Assembly (NCBI GenBank): GCA_035578905.1
Contig: JAQJVL010002676.1
Span: 1 to 64,000, forward strand
Direction of reading: 5' to 3'
Source of the DNA: Stictocephala bisonia
Taxonomy: Eukaryota; Arthropoda; Insecta; Hemiptera; Membracidae
DNA: 64,000 nucleotides
Notes under the pieces: generated by a model
What the model was told of the DNA's origin: nothing
Database searches by the model: none
The model's input: only the letters and a program-made list of their open reading frames with translations
In this document: one piece after another, positions 32,501 through 44,793 of the stretch
Position numbering within the stretch: the stretch's first letter is position 1
Layout: each line of letters starts with the position of its first letter
Made by a program: the position numbers and the translations under genes

Positions 32501-33671
32501 TAATGCTGAATCAATATTGTCTGTGCAATGTCAACACACTAGGTAGTAGACAATCACTTGTCACTGGGTCAATACCAACTGGCCAGTCCCCTGTATATTG
32601 AAGCTACATATGTCTTTCACCTGCTTGTATACCTTGGCGTAAGTGCTTATACCAGATACTGTTGATGGTTCAATCAATATTGTCTGTGCAATGTCAACAC
32701 ACTAGGTAGCGGACAGTCACGTGTCAGTAGGTCAATACTAACTGGTCAGTCCCCTGTGTATTGAAGCTACATATGTCTTTCACCTGCTTGTATACCTTGC
32801 CGTAAGTGCTTATACCAGATACTGTTGATGGTTCAATCAATATTGTCTGTGCAATGACAAAACACTATGTAGTAGACAGTCACTTGTCAGTAGGTCAATA
32901 CCAACTGGCCAGTCCCCTGTGTATTGAAGCTACCTATGTCTATTAAGTGCTTGTAGACATTGTCGTAAGTGCTTGTCTCAGATATTGTTGGTAGGTCAAT
33001 CAATATTGTCTGTGCAATGTCAACACACTAGGTAGTAGACAATCACTTGTCACTGGGTCAATACCAACTGGCCAGTCCCCTGTATATTGAAGCTACATAT
33101 GTCTATCAAGTGCTTGTATACCTTGGCGTAAGTGCTTATATCAGATATTGTTAATGGTTCAATCAATATTGTCTGTACAATGTCAACACACTAGGTAGTG
33201 GACAGTCATTTGTCAGTAGGTCAATACCAACTGGCCAGTCCCCTGTATATTGAAGCTACATATGTCTCTCACGTGCTTGTATACCTCGGCGTAAGTACTG
33301 TGTCAATCAACAGTATCTGGTATAAACCAGATACTGTTGATGGTTCAATCAATATTGTCTGTGCAATGACAAAACACTATGTAGTAGACAGTCAATTGTC
33401 ACTGGGTCAATACCAACTGGTAAGTCCCCTGTATATTGAAGCTACATATGTCTCTCACGTGCTTGTATACCTTGGCGTAAGTGCTTATACCAGATACTGT
33501 TGATGGTTCAATCAATATTGTCTGTGCAATGACAAAACACTATGTAGTAGACAATCACTTGTCAGTAGGTCAATACCAACTGGCCAGTCCCCTGTGTATT
33601 GAAGCTACATATGTCTCTCACGTGCTTGTATACCTTGGCGTAAGTGCTTGTATCAGATACTGTTGATGGTT
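32500..33671. repeat. 163-bp satellite array, left part
   Basis: AATCAATATTGTCTG begins monomers at 32509, 32672, 32835, 32998, 33161, 33347 and 33510. The spacing is exactly 163 bp except once (186 bp), where a hairpin was added at 33306-33341. Monomers share GTCACTTGTCAGTAGGTCAA and CCAACTGGCCAGTCCCCTGT. The ORFs across the array simply repeat with the monomer and are not genes. The array stops at 33671 where an LTR element enters. Confidence 0.95.
33306..33341. repeat. 16-bp-arm hairpin inside the satellite
   Basis: ATCAACAGTATCTGGT, then a 4-base loop, then ACCAGATACTGTTGAT. The right arm is normal satellite sequence. The left arm is an extra inverted copy of it, which lengthens this monomer by 23 bp. 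Confidence 0.9.
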
Positions 33672-34440
33672 TGTACCGGGTCTTGGACCGGTACAGTTTC
33701 GTTTTTTTTTTCGTCGTCTGCCAGGCTGCCTGAGATTCGTTTTTGCCCTGCGTTTCGCGTAGTTCGTAGCCGTTGGCCCGGTTCCGTTTCGTTCCGTGTT
33801 CCAGCAGCTTCGGTCAGGTTGGCCTGTCTGTTCAGTCTAGATTGTTCTAGAAGAGTTCTACTCGGCCGAACCTCCTTACCATGTTTGGCTAGACAAACTA
33901 AAACGTAAGTGTTCATTTTGTAAGTTTTAATATCTAATCACCCTTTTGGTGAAAATAATTTTGTTTCAATAATATTTAATCGTTCTTACTTGTGTTTTCA
34001 GAGTTTTGTTAAATTTATATTCTTTGTCTAGATGTTTTAACCTAGGTTCGAGCCATGTGCTCATTGTTACCTTTTTGACTTTAATTGCTTTATTATCTCT
34101 GGTTTCATATTTAATAGTAGTTCTGTATAATGTTTTGTTGAGCCTTTCTACAGTTGTAGTTACCGATTTACCATATTTTTTGTTCTTTGACAATAACCTA
34201 GCCTATCTTTAGCTTTTCATGTTATAACCTATTGCTCATGTTTCCATAGCCTGGTTTTCAGTTTGTCATTTTTAGTGCATATACGCAATTTATTCTTTGG
34301 TAATTTGTTAACTTGTAATTGGTTAAATTGTAAGTTGTTAAATATTCCATAGCCTAAAGTTAAGCTTTCACTGTCTTGTTGCTCCAATCATGTATAAGTT
34401 TGTCTCTTCATGTTAAGTTTGGCGAAATCATGCACACTTA

Positions 34441-35797
34441 CAGTATTGTGCGAATTAATGTGAACAGAGACAAAATTTCAATTTTCATAAGTTGGCACAC
34501 CTGCTGTGCCCATTCTATCAGCTGTTTTGTCCAGGAAACAACATTACCTCAAAACCTTATTAGTAAATTGATGTAAACACGTGCTTTTTATTAAAACAGT
34601 GATATATTTTAATGTTTATGCAAGTTTGTGTTATTTTCGTTGATATTGTGAAAATGGTGCATTCTGGTTTGATTTGTTATTAATATGGATATCACGCCTA
34701 GAAAAAGAGAAAAGGTGATAACACTTAGTGAGCATACACCAATGACTCAGAGGGACATTGCAAAGGAGTGTTGTGTAAGTTTGGGTGCAGTAAACAAAAT
34801 CATCAAACAAAAAAAGCAAACAGGGTCAGTTGAAGTGCAGCGGAAAGGAAAATGTGGAAGAAAACGGAAGACTACTCCTCGAGATGAAGCCTTTCTATTG
34901 CGAGATAGCAAATTTCATCCCAGAAAAACAAGCTATGACCTTCAGCAAGATTTAGAAAAGGCTGGAGTGAAAATTCACGACTCAACAGTACGCAGACGTC
35001 TCTTAGAAGGAGGGAGAAGAGCCGTGAGACCACAGAGAAAACAACTTCTGACAGTGCCTATGATGAAAAAAAGGCTGAATTGGGCAAAAAAATATGCTCA
35101 TTGGAGTGCAGAAGATTGGAGAAAAGTGTTATTTTCTGACGAGACCCACTTCGTTGTGCAGGGCCAGCGATCAAAGTTCGTTCGTAAGGCAGCCAATGAG
35201 TCACTTTCTGCTAGACAGTCAAACATCCCCCCTAAAAAATGTTCTGGGGCTGTTTTTCATACTCAGGTACTGGCACACTTATTTCAATTGTAGGTATGAT
35301 GAATAGTGAAAAATACAAAGCATTGCTAGGGCAACGCTAAGCTACAGAACTTAATAAAGTACAGGCTGAAGGGACCGCAATTTTTCAACAAGACTCGGCT
35401 CCGTGCCACGTATCGAAGATTATGATGAAATACTTTACAGATAATAATATTACCCTTCTTGATTGGCCTGGGAATTCACCTGATCTTAATCCTATAGGAA
35501 ATTTGTGGGCAATATGTAAGGCTAGGCTACAAAAATTGGACTGTACGACAAAAACAAAACTGGTGGAAGCAGTGATTCATGTTTGGTTTAGAGATGAAGC
35601 CATCACAAACAATTGCAAAAAAACTTGTGGATTCCATGCCAAGAAGACTCCACGAAGTCATAAAAGTAAAAGGGGGACACATTAAATACTAGTTAATGGA
35701 AATTATCTCATGTAAGTGTACCTAAATGTATCTTTGTCCTTAATAAATCATTTTTACAAATTATTTCTGTTTGTTCACATTAATTCGCACAATACTG
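34441..35797 (+). mobile_element. Tc1-like transposon nested in the LTR element
   Basis: The perfect 26-bp terminal inverted repeats are 34441-34466 (CAGTATTGTGCGAATTAATG...) and 35772-35797, flanked by TA at 34439-34440 and 35798-35799. Length is 1357 bp, with one transposase pseudogene inside. Intact TIRs against a broken gene suggest it could at most be moved by transposase supplied in trans. Confidence 0.95.
34685..35692 (+). pseudogene. Tc1-like DD34E transposase, broken
   Basis: The first frame (34685-35293, 202 aa) has the N-terminal helix-turn-helix (about residues 18-45, TQRDIAKECCVSLGAVNKII), a basic linker, and the first catalytic Asp in SDETHF (D152). The frame then shifts near 35240-35290. 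The next segment has TAA at 35338-35340, the second Asp in QQDSAPCH (35392) and DWPGNSPDLNPIGNLW. There the third catalytic residue, normally Glu, is Gly (GGA at 35497; one A-to-G change). Spacing between Asp and this position is 34 residues. A second frameshift in a seven-A run (35617-35623) precedes the normal C-terminus ending at TAG 35690. Two frameshifts, one stop and the lost Glu make it inactive. Confidence 0.93.
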
Positions 35798-37059
35798 TAT
35801 ATTTAAGGGTTATGTGTAATATTTTGTTGTGATGGCTGGACTGTGTTTGATGTGCTGTGTGTTGTGCCTTACAGTCCAGGGTCCTCGAGTGGGACATTTT
35901 CCCTCAGCCGGTCGTCCGGGCAAAGTTCTACCATCCACACTGCCAGCCTGGCCTGAGGACCATGTATAGAGGCCATTGGTGACCCTGCTGCCCCACCTAC
36001 ATCTTTGGGTATGAGTCTTCTGTCCTCAGGTCAGTGCTTTCCATCTTATTTTCCCGGCGGCTGAGCTGGGGGGGTTTTATTGGTGCATCGTTTAAAAGAA
36101 AAAAAAAAAAGAAAAAAAAACAAGTGCATAGAAAGAAGAAAAAATGTTTATGGATATATTTATGTGGCCTAGGCCTAAGACTGAACAGTGATTAATGCAA
36201 CACAGCCATTGGGGACATATTTATTTATTAAAGAAAGAAAAACTTTAAATTACACAAAGAACGTTCGCTGTTAATATTTATTGTTATTTATTTTTAATTA
36301 GTAGTTTTTCTTGTTACATTTGTTTAGATTTTTATATTTGTTAGGTCCCCATTGTTAGATCCTGTTATTATTGATTTATATGCTTAGGCCTAGTTATTGT
36401 TATTTATTTTTTTGTTAAGTGTATTAGGGGGGGGTTTTGAAGTGAATTTTTACTCGAACGGTACCGTGTTATATTTTCTTTTAAATTATTTAATTTTTAA
36501 ACTTTCACCAAAAGGGGATTATTGTTCTTTTGCTTAACTTTTAATTCGGAGCTGCCCAGGGATTCCGGCTTACTCCCTGGCCCGGTGGAATCAAGGGATG
36601 TGGGGCTAAATTGCCGGTTTAAATGTTGTGATCCAAAAGTTTTCTAAATTTTCACTTTTATTTGGGGCTTAATATTTTCTTACGTTTTGGGGTGTCTCAG
36701 GCTAAACTGCAGATAGGCCATACAGTTGGTTAATTGTTCAATTTTGGGTATTTGTAGAGTTTGTGGTATTTATAGCGTTTGTTATTATTGTGTAGTATCT
36801 TGGTAATTTTAGTGTTTGTTATTATTTATTTAAGTGAGAATTTCTATTGTGGCCTTCTGCTTTTTTTGTTGTGGCCTTCTGCCTTTTTTGTTGTGGCCTT
36901 CTGCCTGCCAGTTTGTTTTCCTAATAAAAAGTAGTTTTGCTCAGCTGCCGAGTTTTATTTTGGACCCTCCAACTGCCACCCGTGATCCCATCGCTCGACT
37001 TGTTTTGAGCCATCCCCCAGTTGGCACGCTTTCCAGCTTTGGTGGGGGGATGGGTCTCA

Positions 37060-38070
37060 GGTTCAATCAATATTGTCTGTGCAATGACAAAACACTATGT
37101 AGTAGACAATCACTTGTCAGTAGGTCAATACCAACTGGCCAGTCCCCTGTGTATTGGAGCTACCTATGTCTATCAAGTGCTTGTAGACATTGTCGTAAGT
37201 GCTTGTCTCAGATATTGTTGGTAGGTCAATCAATATTGTCTGTGCAATGTCATCACACTAGGTAGTAGACAATCACTTGTCACTGGGTCAATACCAACTG
37301 GCCAGTCCCCTGTATATTGAAGCTACATATGTCTATCAAGTGCTTTTATACCTTGGCGTAAGTGCTTATATCAGATACTGTTGATGGTTCAATCAATATT
37401 GTCTGTGCAATGACAAAACACTATGTAGTGGACAGTCACTTGTCAGTAGGTCAATACCAACTGGCCTGTCCCCTGTGTATTGGTGCTACCTATGTCTATC
37501 AAGTGCTTGTGGACATTGTCGTAAGTGTTTGTCTCAGATATTGTTGATGGTTCAATCAATATTGTCTGTGCAATGACAAAACACTATATAGTGGACAGTC
37601 ACTTGTCAGTAGGTCAATACCAACTAGCCAGTCCCCTGTGTATTGGAGCTACCTATGTCTATCAAGTGTTTGTAAACCTATGCATGAGTGCATATATCAG
37701 ATACTGTTAATGGATCAATCAATATCGTCTGTACAATGTCAACACACTAGGTAGTAGACAGTCACTTGTCAGTAGGTCATTACCAACTGGCCTGTCCCCC
37801 GTTTATTGAAGCTACCTATATCTATCACGTGCTTGTAAACATTGTCGTAATTGCTTATATCGGATAATGTTAATGGTTCAATCAATATTGTCTGTACAAT
37901 GTCAACACAATAGGTAGTACACAGTCACTTCTCTGTAGGTCAATACCAACTGGCCTGTCCCCTGTGTATTGGAGCTACCTATGTCTATCAAGTGCTTGTA
38001 GACATTGTCATAAGTGTTTGTCTCAGATAGTGTTGATAGGTCAATCAATATTGTCTGTGCAATGTGAGTA
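37060..38070. repeat. 163-bp satellite array, right part
   Basis: The array resumes with monomer starts at 37065, 37228, 37391, 37554, 37717, 37880 and 38043, all 163 bp apart, and breaks off about 38068. Monomers towards the end are more diverged (for example 37717 and 37880), as is usual at satellite edges. ORFs across it repeat with the monomer. Confidence 0.95.
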
Positions 38071-38074
38071 CACT

Positions 38075-39700
38075 ATTGAGTTTTACACTAAATTGAAAAT
38101 AAAGTACCTTAGTATTAATAGTTTTATTTATATGTCAACACTGCTATAAGCCAATAAAAATTAATAAAACTTTAGTGCTTCAGCATATAAATGTCGTCGA
38201 ATAGATCAATTTATGAGACTGCCACCCACCTACCAATAAATGTACAATGTTGTTGACCCATCCACCTCTAACACTTACAGTGGTGTTGAGATTACCGATA
38301 ACTCATTAATTTATTACAACACAGTCATCTCTTACAAAATTTTAATTTTCATTCACCAATAAAGTATAATTTGCATAGTACAACATGTGAACTATGTAAA
38401 TCTAAGTTATGGTTTATGTCTGCCATAACCAGCGATCTGCTTTCCAACGTCGAATCTGCCGTTACTTACGGGCTTACAGTATGTTAGAGCTACAAGCAGA
38501 TTACAACCGTCTTTACAATGTAAAATATAGTTTATACGTAACAGAAATATCGAAAGGTTAAATAATGTACAGATTGTTACTTTATATACCTATATCAAGA
38601 GTTACTTTGAGTAGGATTTCTACACCTAAAACATTTATTTTTTAATTTTGTTTTCTGTCACTACAGTAAAATACGGATGGTTTTGATGTCGAAAATAAAT
38701 ATAAAATAAAAAGTACCTTATTAATTTGCCAAATATTTATTTGGTGTTATGTCTCGAAATATACACAAAAACAAATTAGTATGCACTAGTTCCTCTTGTA
38801 AAAAGTAATTGGCAAACAAAGCATAATTTATCCGCTAAATTATTCAGACTGGCGAATCTGTTATTTTATAAAAAAGTATTTTGTGTTCCCTTCATGAAAA
38901 AACTCGTCATCATTTTAGTATAACTCATATTATATAATAATAATAAAACTGGAAATTATGAAAGATGAACAGTATCATTAATTAAAAACAAGAAAAAAAC
39001 AGTAATTGTAATGATTATTTTATAAGACACACTAACAGGCTATTAGTCTATAACAGTTTATAATCTAAAGATTATTAAATATTACACATTTTAGACTATT
39101 TTAAATGATGTCGTTCCAAGTAGAAACTCCATAGAAATGCTGTGAACATTCAATCAGTAGTATAATTTATTTTAAATAAATTTAATAGTAGTTAGAAGTT
39201 AAGAATTCTACAAGGTTAAAGCTATGGAATACAGTTAAACAAGGCATTGTGTTATGAATACATTGTATTGGTAATGACGTATATTTACAATGTCTAATGA
39301 AACAAAGTCGTCCAAGTGCAAAGAACCCATGTTGAAGCGCAAACTAATTGAAATCATCTCTGATCGAAGTCATTGGATTTTCTGCTCACTGCTCTGGAAG
39401 TCATGTGTAGGTATGTTTAATTAATCTTTCACGTTGTTTTATACATTCCCAAAGGTAATTGGTATTTTGAGCTTCATCCAAGCAAATATTTAGCCCCGTT
39501 CGTTAGGCTATTAGTATTGTTTTCAACATCTAGATTGTTACAAGGTAAAGTATGTTAATATTTTATGAGTCTGAAATTCATATTGGATTTGACTCTCCTT
39601 AATGCTAATGTTAAATTCAAATAAATGTTATATATTTATTTACGAAAACGCACAATTTCAAACTTAAACTATTTTGAAAGAGATAGAGAAAGAAAGACAG
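38075..39700. other. AT-rich sequence without recognised genes
   Basis: Nothing supportable as a gene or structured element was seen. Confidence 0.4.
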
Positions 39701-39705
39701 AGCAA

Positions 39706-39860
<155 letters not shown>

Positions 39861-40374
39861 TGTTTTGAGCCCAAAAAAATGATTTTAATTGTATCCCTTA
39901 ATTTATATTTTACACATTTATAACTATTGTTCTATATGTTTTACGAATAAACCAAAGTAGACATAATATATCTGAGTGGGCACTAGTCACAACTGTCCTA
40001 AGAATTATGCTGTCTAAAATAGATACATTTTTATAAATCAACCTATATTAATATATGGTATACTGAACATAGTTTGGGCTATTCTATACTGTCCAAATTG
40101 TATTCTACAATATATATATATTTCACCATTACACTTCATTGTTTATTTTATACTACCGTATCTTGTTAGTGGAAAAAATAGTTTCATTACTAGATCTTAA
40201 TCTTCCCTTATATTAATAACATATTTCAGTGAATTTGAAAAATATCATTTACCATCCCACAACAATAATTAGTTGTAAATGGTTTGAAGCCAAACATTTA
40301 TATTAAACTATCTTTTGACAAGTATAAAAGTGTCATTATAGTAATAACAATTATTTATGATTTAGACCCACCTT

Positions 40375-40500
40375 CGAAGGGTGAACTTTAATTAACGAGT
40401 GAAGTACCGACCGTTGGTTCAGTGGGGATTCGAACCTTGGAAACTGCCCTCCAAAGTCTGAAGCTTTATCCACTGAGCCACCACTCTGACATCAGTGGCA
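40375..40500 (-). mobile_element. tRNA-derived SINE, family B, best copy
   Basis: The minus strand has A box TGGCTCAGTGG (40480-40470) and B box GGTTCGAATCC (40436-40426), about 34 bp apart, with tRNA-like text GGATAAAGCTTCAGACTTTG between. Related relics are at 18300, 31125 and 60020. It is derived from a different tRNA than SINE family A. Confidence 0.75.
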
Positions 40501-41699
40501 TGTTCTACCTTATTAATTTTATTATTGCTAGGCGTTGTGTAGGCAATTGACATACACGGTGAGAGGAGTCCTGTAGTCAGATTGCCTATCCAGCGCCGTC
40601 ACATCTTTTAGTGATAGACTAAAAGAACAATTTGATTTCTTTTACCATGGTGAATTCGGATACTGTCGATGATTTCGCTCACGCACAATTTTTTTTAAAA
40701 AGTATTTTAATTTGTTATCTTTTTTAATGATAGGCTAGGGGACACCCCTGCACGTTTCTCATGACGCCTCGGCATTCGGCTTTGGCATATAACTTATGAA
40801 CTGCATGTATTAGTAAATAAACTGTATTAAGTAAAATCATATTATTTAAATTCATTTAAAGTAGCTCAGCTCATTGCACTTGATTTGCACTCTGTTTATA
40901 GTATAATAATTATAAACAACGAATCTAAGCCTATTTCAAATGTTTTCATTTTATTTAACGGCTAATGATAACATACACACAGACAGACATGTATTCACTA
41001 TTTTATAATTAACTTGATATTTTACTGTGCTGCTCTCTATGTTTATCCTAACAAGTTATTTTGACCATTTAACATTTGTTTATGCCGCCAGCTGGTCAAT
41101 TAAAATTAATCTCCATAAGAATAACATTGCAACTTTGACGCGGCGTAGGACAAACACCTACGAGAATTTAAAAACGTCTAGCTCCATTAAGACTTAGAAA
41201 CCAACATATCTTTAGAATAAAATATAATTCATAAAAAATCGATCAAGTAATAAGTTTAGAAAGTGAGTGAACTAAATGACCCGATTGTTTTAATACATTA
41301 TTGTAAAATAAAATTTACATTTCGTCATTAAATTCTTGCAAAAGAAAAACACTCGCTTTGATAACGATGTGTGTTATTGTTATCTTAATAGGTATTTAAA
41401 TGCACGTTGCTTTTGACAAAAATTTAGACGGAAAGAGATGATGCAATAAGACTACTATTTTATCATTACTATTTCCACATCTATAAATGAAATTAAAAAA
41501 TACTTATTGAGTTATTTCTGACAATACATTGCTTAGACCAAAACATTTAAAAATATTAAAATATATTAAAGTCAAGAATTTATTAAAAAAAACCTAGTTC
41601 ATATTGTGCATGCACGTATATTTAAGGAGCTAAATACAACTTACTCATTAAAATAGTTTATTATAAAATTAGTTAAATTATAACAAGTACTTGGTTGGG

Positions 41700-41800
41700 A
41701 ATGCCAGTGGCCGAGCGGTCTGAGTACCTTATTAATGTACATGTTAGAGATACCGTAGTTTCATACCTTAATATTGGTATGAATACCAATAGATAGAATA
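41700..41800 (+). mobile_element. SINE family A, short relic
   Basis: ATGCCAGTGGCCGAGCGGTC with A box TGGCCGAGCGG at 41708-41718. The B box is not recognisable. The following TACCAATAGATA is locally duplicated. Confidence 0.55.
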
Positions 41801-42984
41801 CCAATAGATACCGTAGTTAATAAATATAATTGGCTCGTAGTGACACCTTTTTACAGTATCAATGAATTTTTCGAATGTAAATTGTAATATATATAATTCA
41901 GAATTGGGTTATTTGAAATGATTACTTTGTTTAGAAATTTGACTCAGTTGTAGCCTATGTATGTCTTTTTCGTTATAAACATGTACAGATATTTGTAACC
42001 TGATTTTTATAACTTACTGCAGTGTTAGTGGATTCTTAAATGTTAAATGTAATTTGTAGAATATAATTTTCATTGCTTAGTGTAAGATGATTGCTTAGTG
42101 TAGGAATTTGAAACATTGCTGTTTGTACAGATATTTGTTGTACATTTGTAAATATTTGTAACCTGACGTTGTCTATTGCTGTAAAGTTTAATGACAATAA
42201 AGGAAAGAAAATAACCTGGACACTAAAGAAATACACAAGTAAAATACTTGTAAAGCTGACCGATAGAATGTATGTCCTTAATATCGATATGGTGTTCTAT
42301 GAAGGCAAGCTGTCTCTCCAGGGGGTATGGAAGCCAGCTTTGCTCAATCAGAAAACATTCACCGTGATAAATAAAAGGTATTCACAATATCATATGTATT
42401 CTTCTTAGTTAGTAAATACAAAATCTGTAACTGTATAGTCAGTTATATTTTAGTAAATATACAAACTACATATGTATTTAATGTTCGTAGAGTTTGTTTG
42501 TAATTTTTTGTAAAGTTTATAAGTCGAGTACTGTTTTGGTACTTTTTTTATATTTTGTACTGAAGAAAAACTCAATTTAAAATATCTTGGTTCATTCACC
42601 AATATTTAAAAGTCAGATATATAGAATTTTATGTCAATTTAATTAAAATTATATAACATTAGTACTTTCTCATAAAATTATTGTCTGAATAGTGTTGTAC
42701 GCTAGTTATTATTATTATTGAACTAAAACTATAAAAATAATAACGACCTAGTGGCCAAAGTAATTGAAATGAATTTATAAGAAACAGAATTGTTTGATTT
42801 TAGTATTTAGATTTCACATAAAAATACAGAAATAAAAGTAAAATTAAAACACATAAAAAAATATTTTATAGTGTAATATGTTATATAATCGTAAATTAAA
42901 TTATATCCCTCAATTATTCTTGTTATACTTGATGACTACCTATAGTACCCATGCTTTATTACAGAATTGTGTTTTTGCTGTGAC

Positions 42985-43125
42985 AACTACACCCTTGATC
43001 ACGGTTTCTAACCAGTTTAATCACGTTGATAGCCAAGTTAATCATGGGTGTTAATCAAGTTGATCACTGGAGCTGACCAAGATTGCCACGTGTGCTGAAA
43101 AGGTTGATCACGACTATCAATTTAG
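42985..43125. repeat. Degenerate tandem repeat of about 22 bp
   Basis: About six units built on TTGATCACG: CCTTGATCACGGTTTCTAAC, CAGTTTAATCACGTTGATAG, CAAGTTAATCATGGGTG, CAAGTTGATCACTGGAGCTG, CAAGATTGCCACGTGTGCTG and AAGGTTGATCACGACTATC. Confidence 0.7.
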
Positions 43126-44592
43126 GCCAGATAATACGTAAGTGAATGAAAATTTTATAAATAGTCCAAAAACGTTCCTTGATTGAAAAGCTAATATTTA
43201 TTTCATTAAAAATAATTTGTGGAAAATTCATAATTTTACTATTTATCTTTACATTACACGCTTAATTGTTGAACAAAAAGCAATGAAACATCATTGTGAA
43301 GTTGCAGCATCATGAGCTCTCATTCGTACGACTAATGGTAATTGTTGGCTGATATTTTGTTTTTTAGAGAGAATATTCTAAAATCCTTTTAAAGTATGCA
43401 GCTAGAACCTATAAAGAATATTTGGGCCAAGCTTGATGGTCGAAAGCCGTATGGGTTATTAGGAACTGCAGTGAGTCAGCCAATTGTGTTTGGCTTTTAT
43501 TTTATATAATGAATCGAATTAAAAAAATATATATATTTAATATATTATTCTATATAGCTAAATATTGAGTATTTAATAGTAAAAAGCCCACTGATACAAA
43601 TTGATCAGTCTATTGTGTCATACTACTCATTTTTGCACTTGTATGGCCTCATTAAGAGAGGTTAAATGATGTTGTTATATTACTTTGTTATTCAATAACA
43701 AATGGTGCCTCAACCGTAATAATATATTTGCATCATAAAACAGTCAACCCCGAGATTGGTTTAAACAAACCCCACTACACAGAGTTGTACAAATATGTTT
43801 AGGCAAGTTGCTCTATCCGCAAACTGTGCAGATATTACCTTTTCAACAAAGGTTAAATATTGTTGTTATACAAACGAATATACGAATATTGTTTCACAGA
43901 ATAACAACGTTTCGTTAAACAAATATTACTTTATTGTTAGTATTTTTAAGTTTAGTCGAGTGAAATGAAATAATAATAAGTATATACGAGTAATATTTTA
44001 ATTTCTATTAAAATTCTCCGAATTAGTGAAACATTTAGGAAAGGCCCTAATGACATAGATAATCAATCACACATATTTTATAGTTTCCTAATTTTTACTG
44101 CACTAAAAAGCAAAATCCATTATGCAAACTTTATTATATTTTAAAATAAGGAATCAAAAATACCATCGATATTTCCTGAAATTGATAATAGGCCCATAAA
44201 CCAAATATATATAATGTTTAACATATTTTTATATTTACCATAAACATTGCATTTTTTTCATGAAACAACTAATGTTTCAACTATCCATATAAGTTCTTAT
44301 CGTTAAGAGACTTTTTCTCCTCAGCTAAAAACTTTAATTAAGCTGATATCATTTTCTGTAAATCTAACATCCGACAAAAAGATGTGTAGACAGTTTTTGC
44401 ACAGTTCATAACTGTCATATCCAGCAGTAGATTTTGTAAGAAACGCTTACGAAACAATAATAGTTTCATGTTATTTTATCATTCAAAAAATAATTCCTGG
44501 TCTGTAAGTATTAATTATACATTTCTTATAACTAGAATCTACATTTTCCGGTAACAACCCATCAAGGTAATATCTACAATATTTACAAGATA

Positions 44593-44634
44593 ACCAGACG
44601 TCTCGCCCACAATGTGATGTGGCATTCTCAGTGG
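44593..44634 (-). ncRNA. Hammerhead-like motif, decayed
   Basis: ACCACTGAGAATGCC...GGGCGAGACGTCTGGT on the minus strand. Stem I ACCA/TGGT is intact, but one base in each core box is changed (CTGAGAA, GAGA), so it should be inactive. Confidence 0.45.
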
Positions 44635-44793
44635 TTTCTCTGAGACTGAAATCGGTGAATGACCTACCAGCTTTTATAACAGGTGGAGGGGTGGGGACTG
44701 GTTTGGCAGGTATGCTGGTGAGGTGGCTGAGGCACGATCCACGTAACCTACGGTCATTAGTCGAAGAAAATCAATATGACTGACTCTTCTATT

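Larger units (their letters stand above)
33672..37059 (+). mobile_element. LTR element (TG...CA) in the satellite, GGTT target duplication
   Basis: Starts TGTACCGGGTCTTGGACCGG at 33672 and ends GGGGGATGGGTCTCA at 37059. GGTT flanks both ends (33668-33671 and 37060-37063), and removing the element plus one GGTT restores a 163-bp monomer. Its first 390 and last 215 bp correspond to the solo LTR at 27089-27639. After subtracting the nested Tc1 it is about 2.0 kb. AATAAA lies at about 36924, roughly 130 bp from the end, as expected for R-U5. No gag or pol is inside and TGTACCGGG does not recur, so it looks like a long solo LTR rather than a complete element. Confidence 0.75.
39900..44520. other. 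AT-rich sequence with SINE relics
   Basis: Apart from the SINEs at 40375-40500 and 41700-41800 and a small 22-bp tandem repeat at 42985-43125, no element was recognised. A 79-codon ORF at 42169-42408 (+) has a plausible composition (start MSIAVKFNDNKGKKITWTLK) but no known motif. Confidence 0.4.

Noticed and set aside
32500..38070. Several 60-143-codon ORFs with similar sequences (SVGQYQLASPLC...)
   Set aside because: They repeat with the 163-bp satellite monomer; not a gene family.
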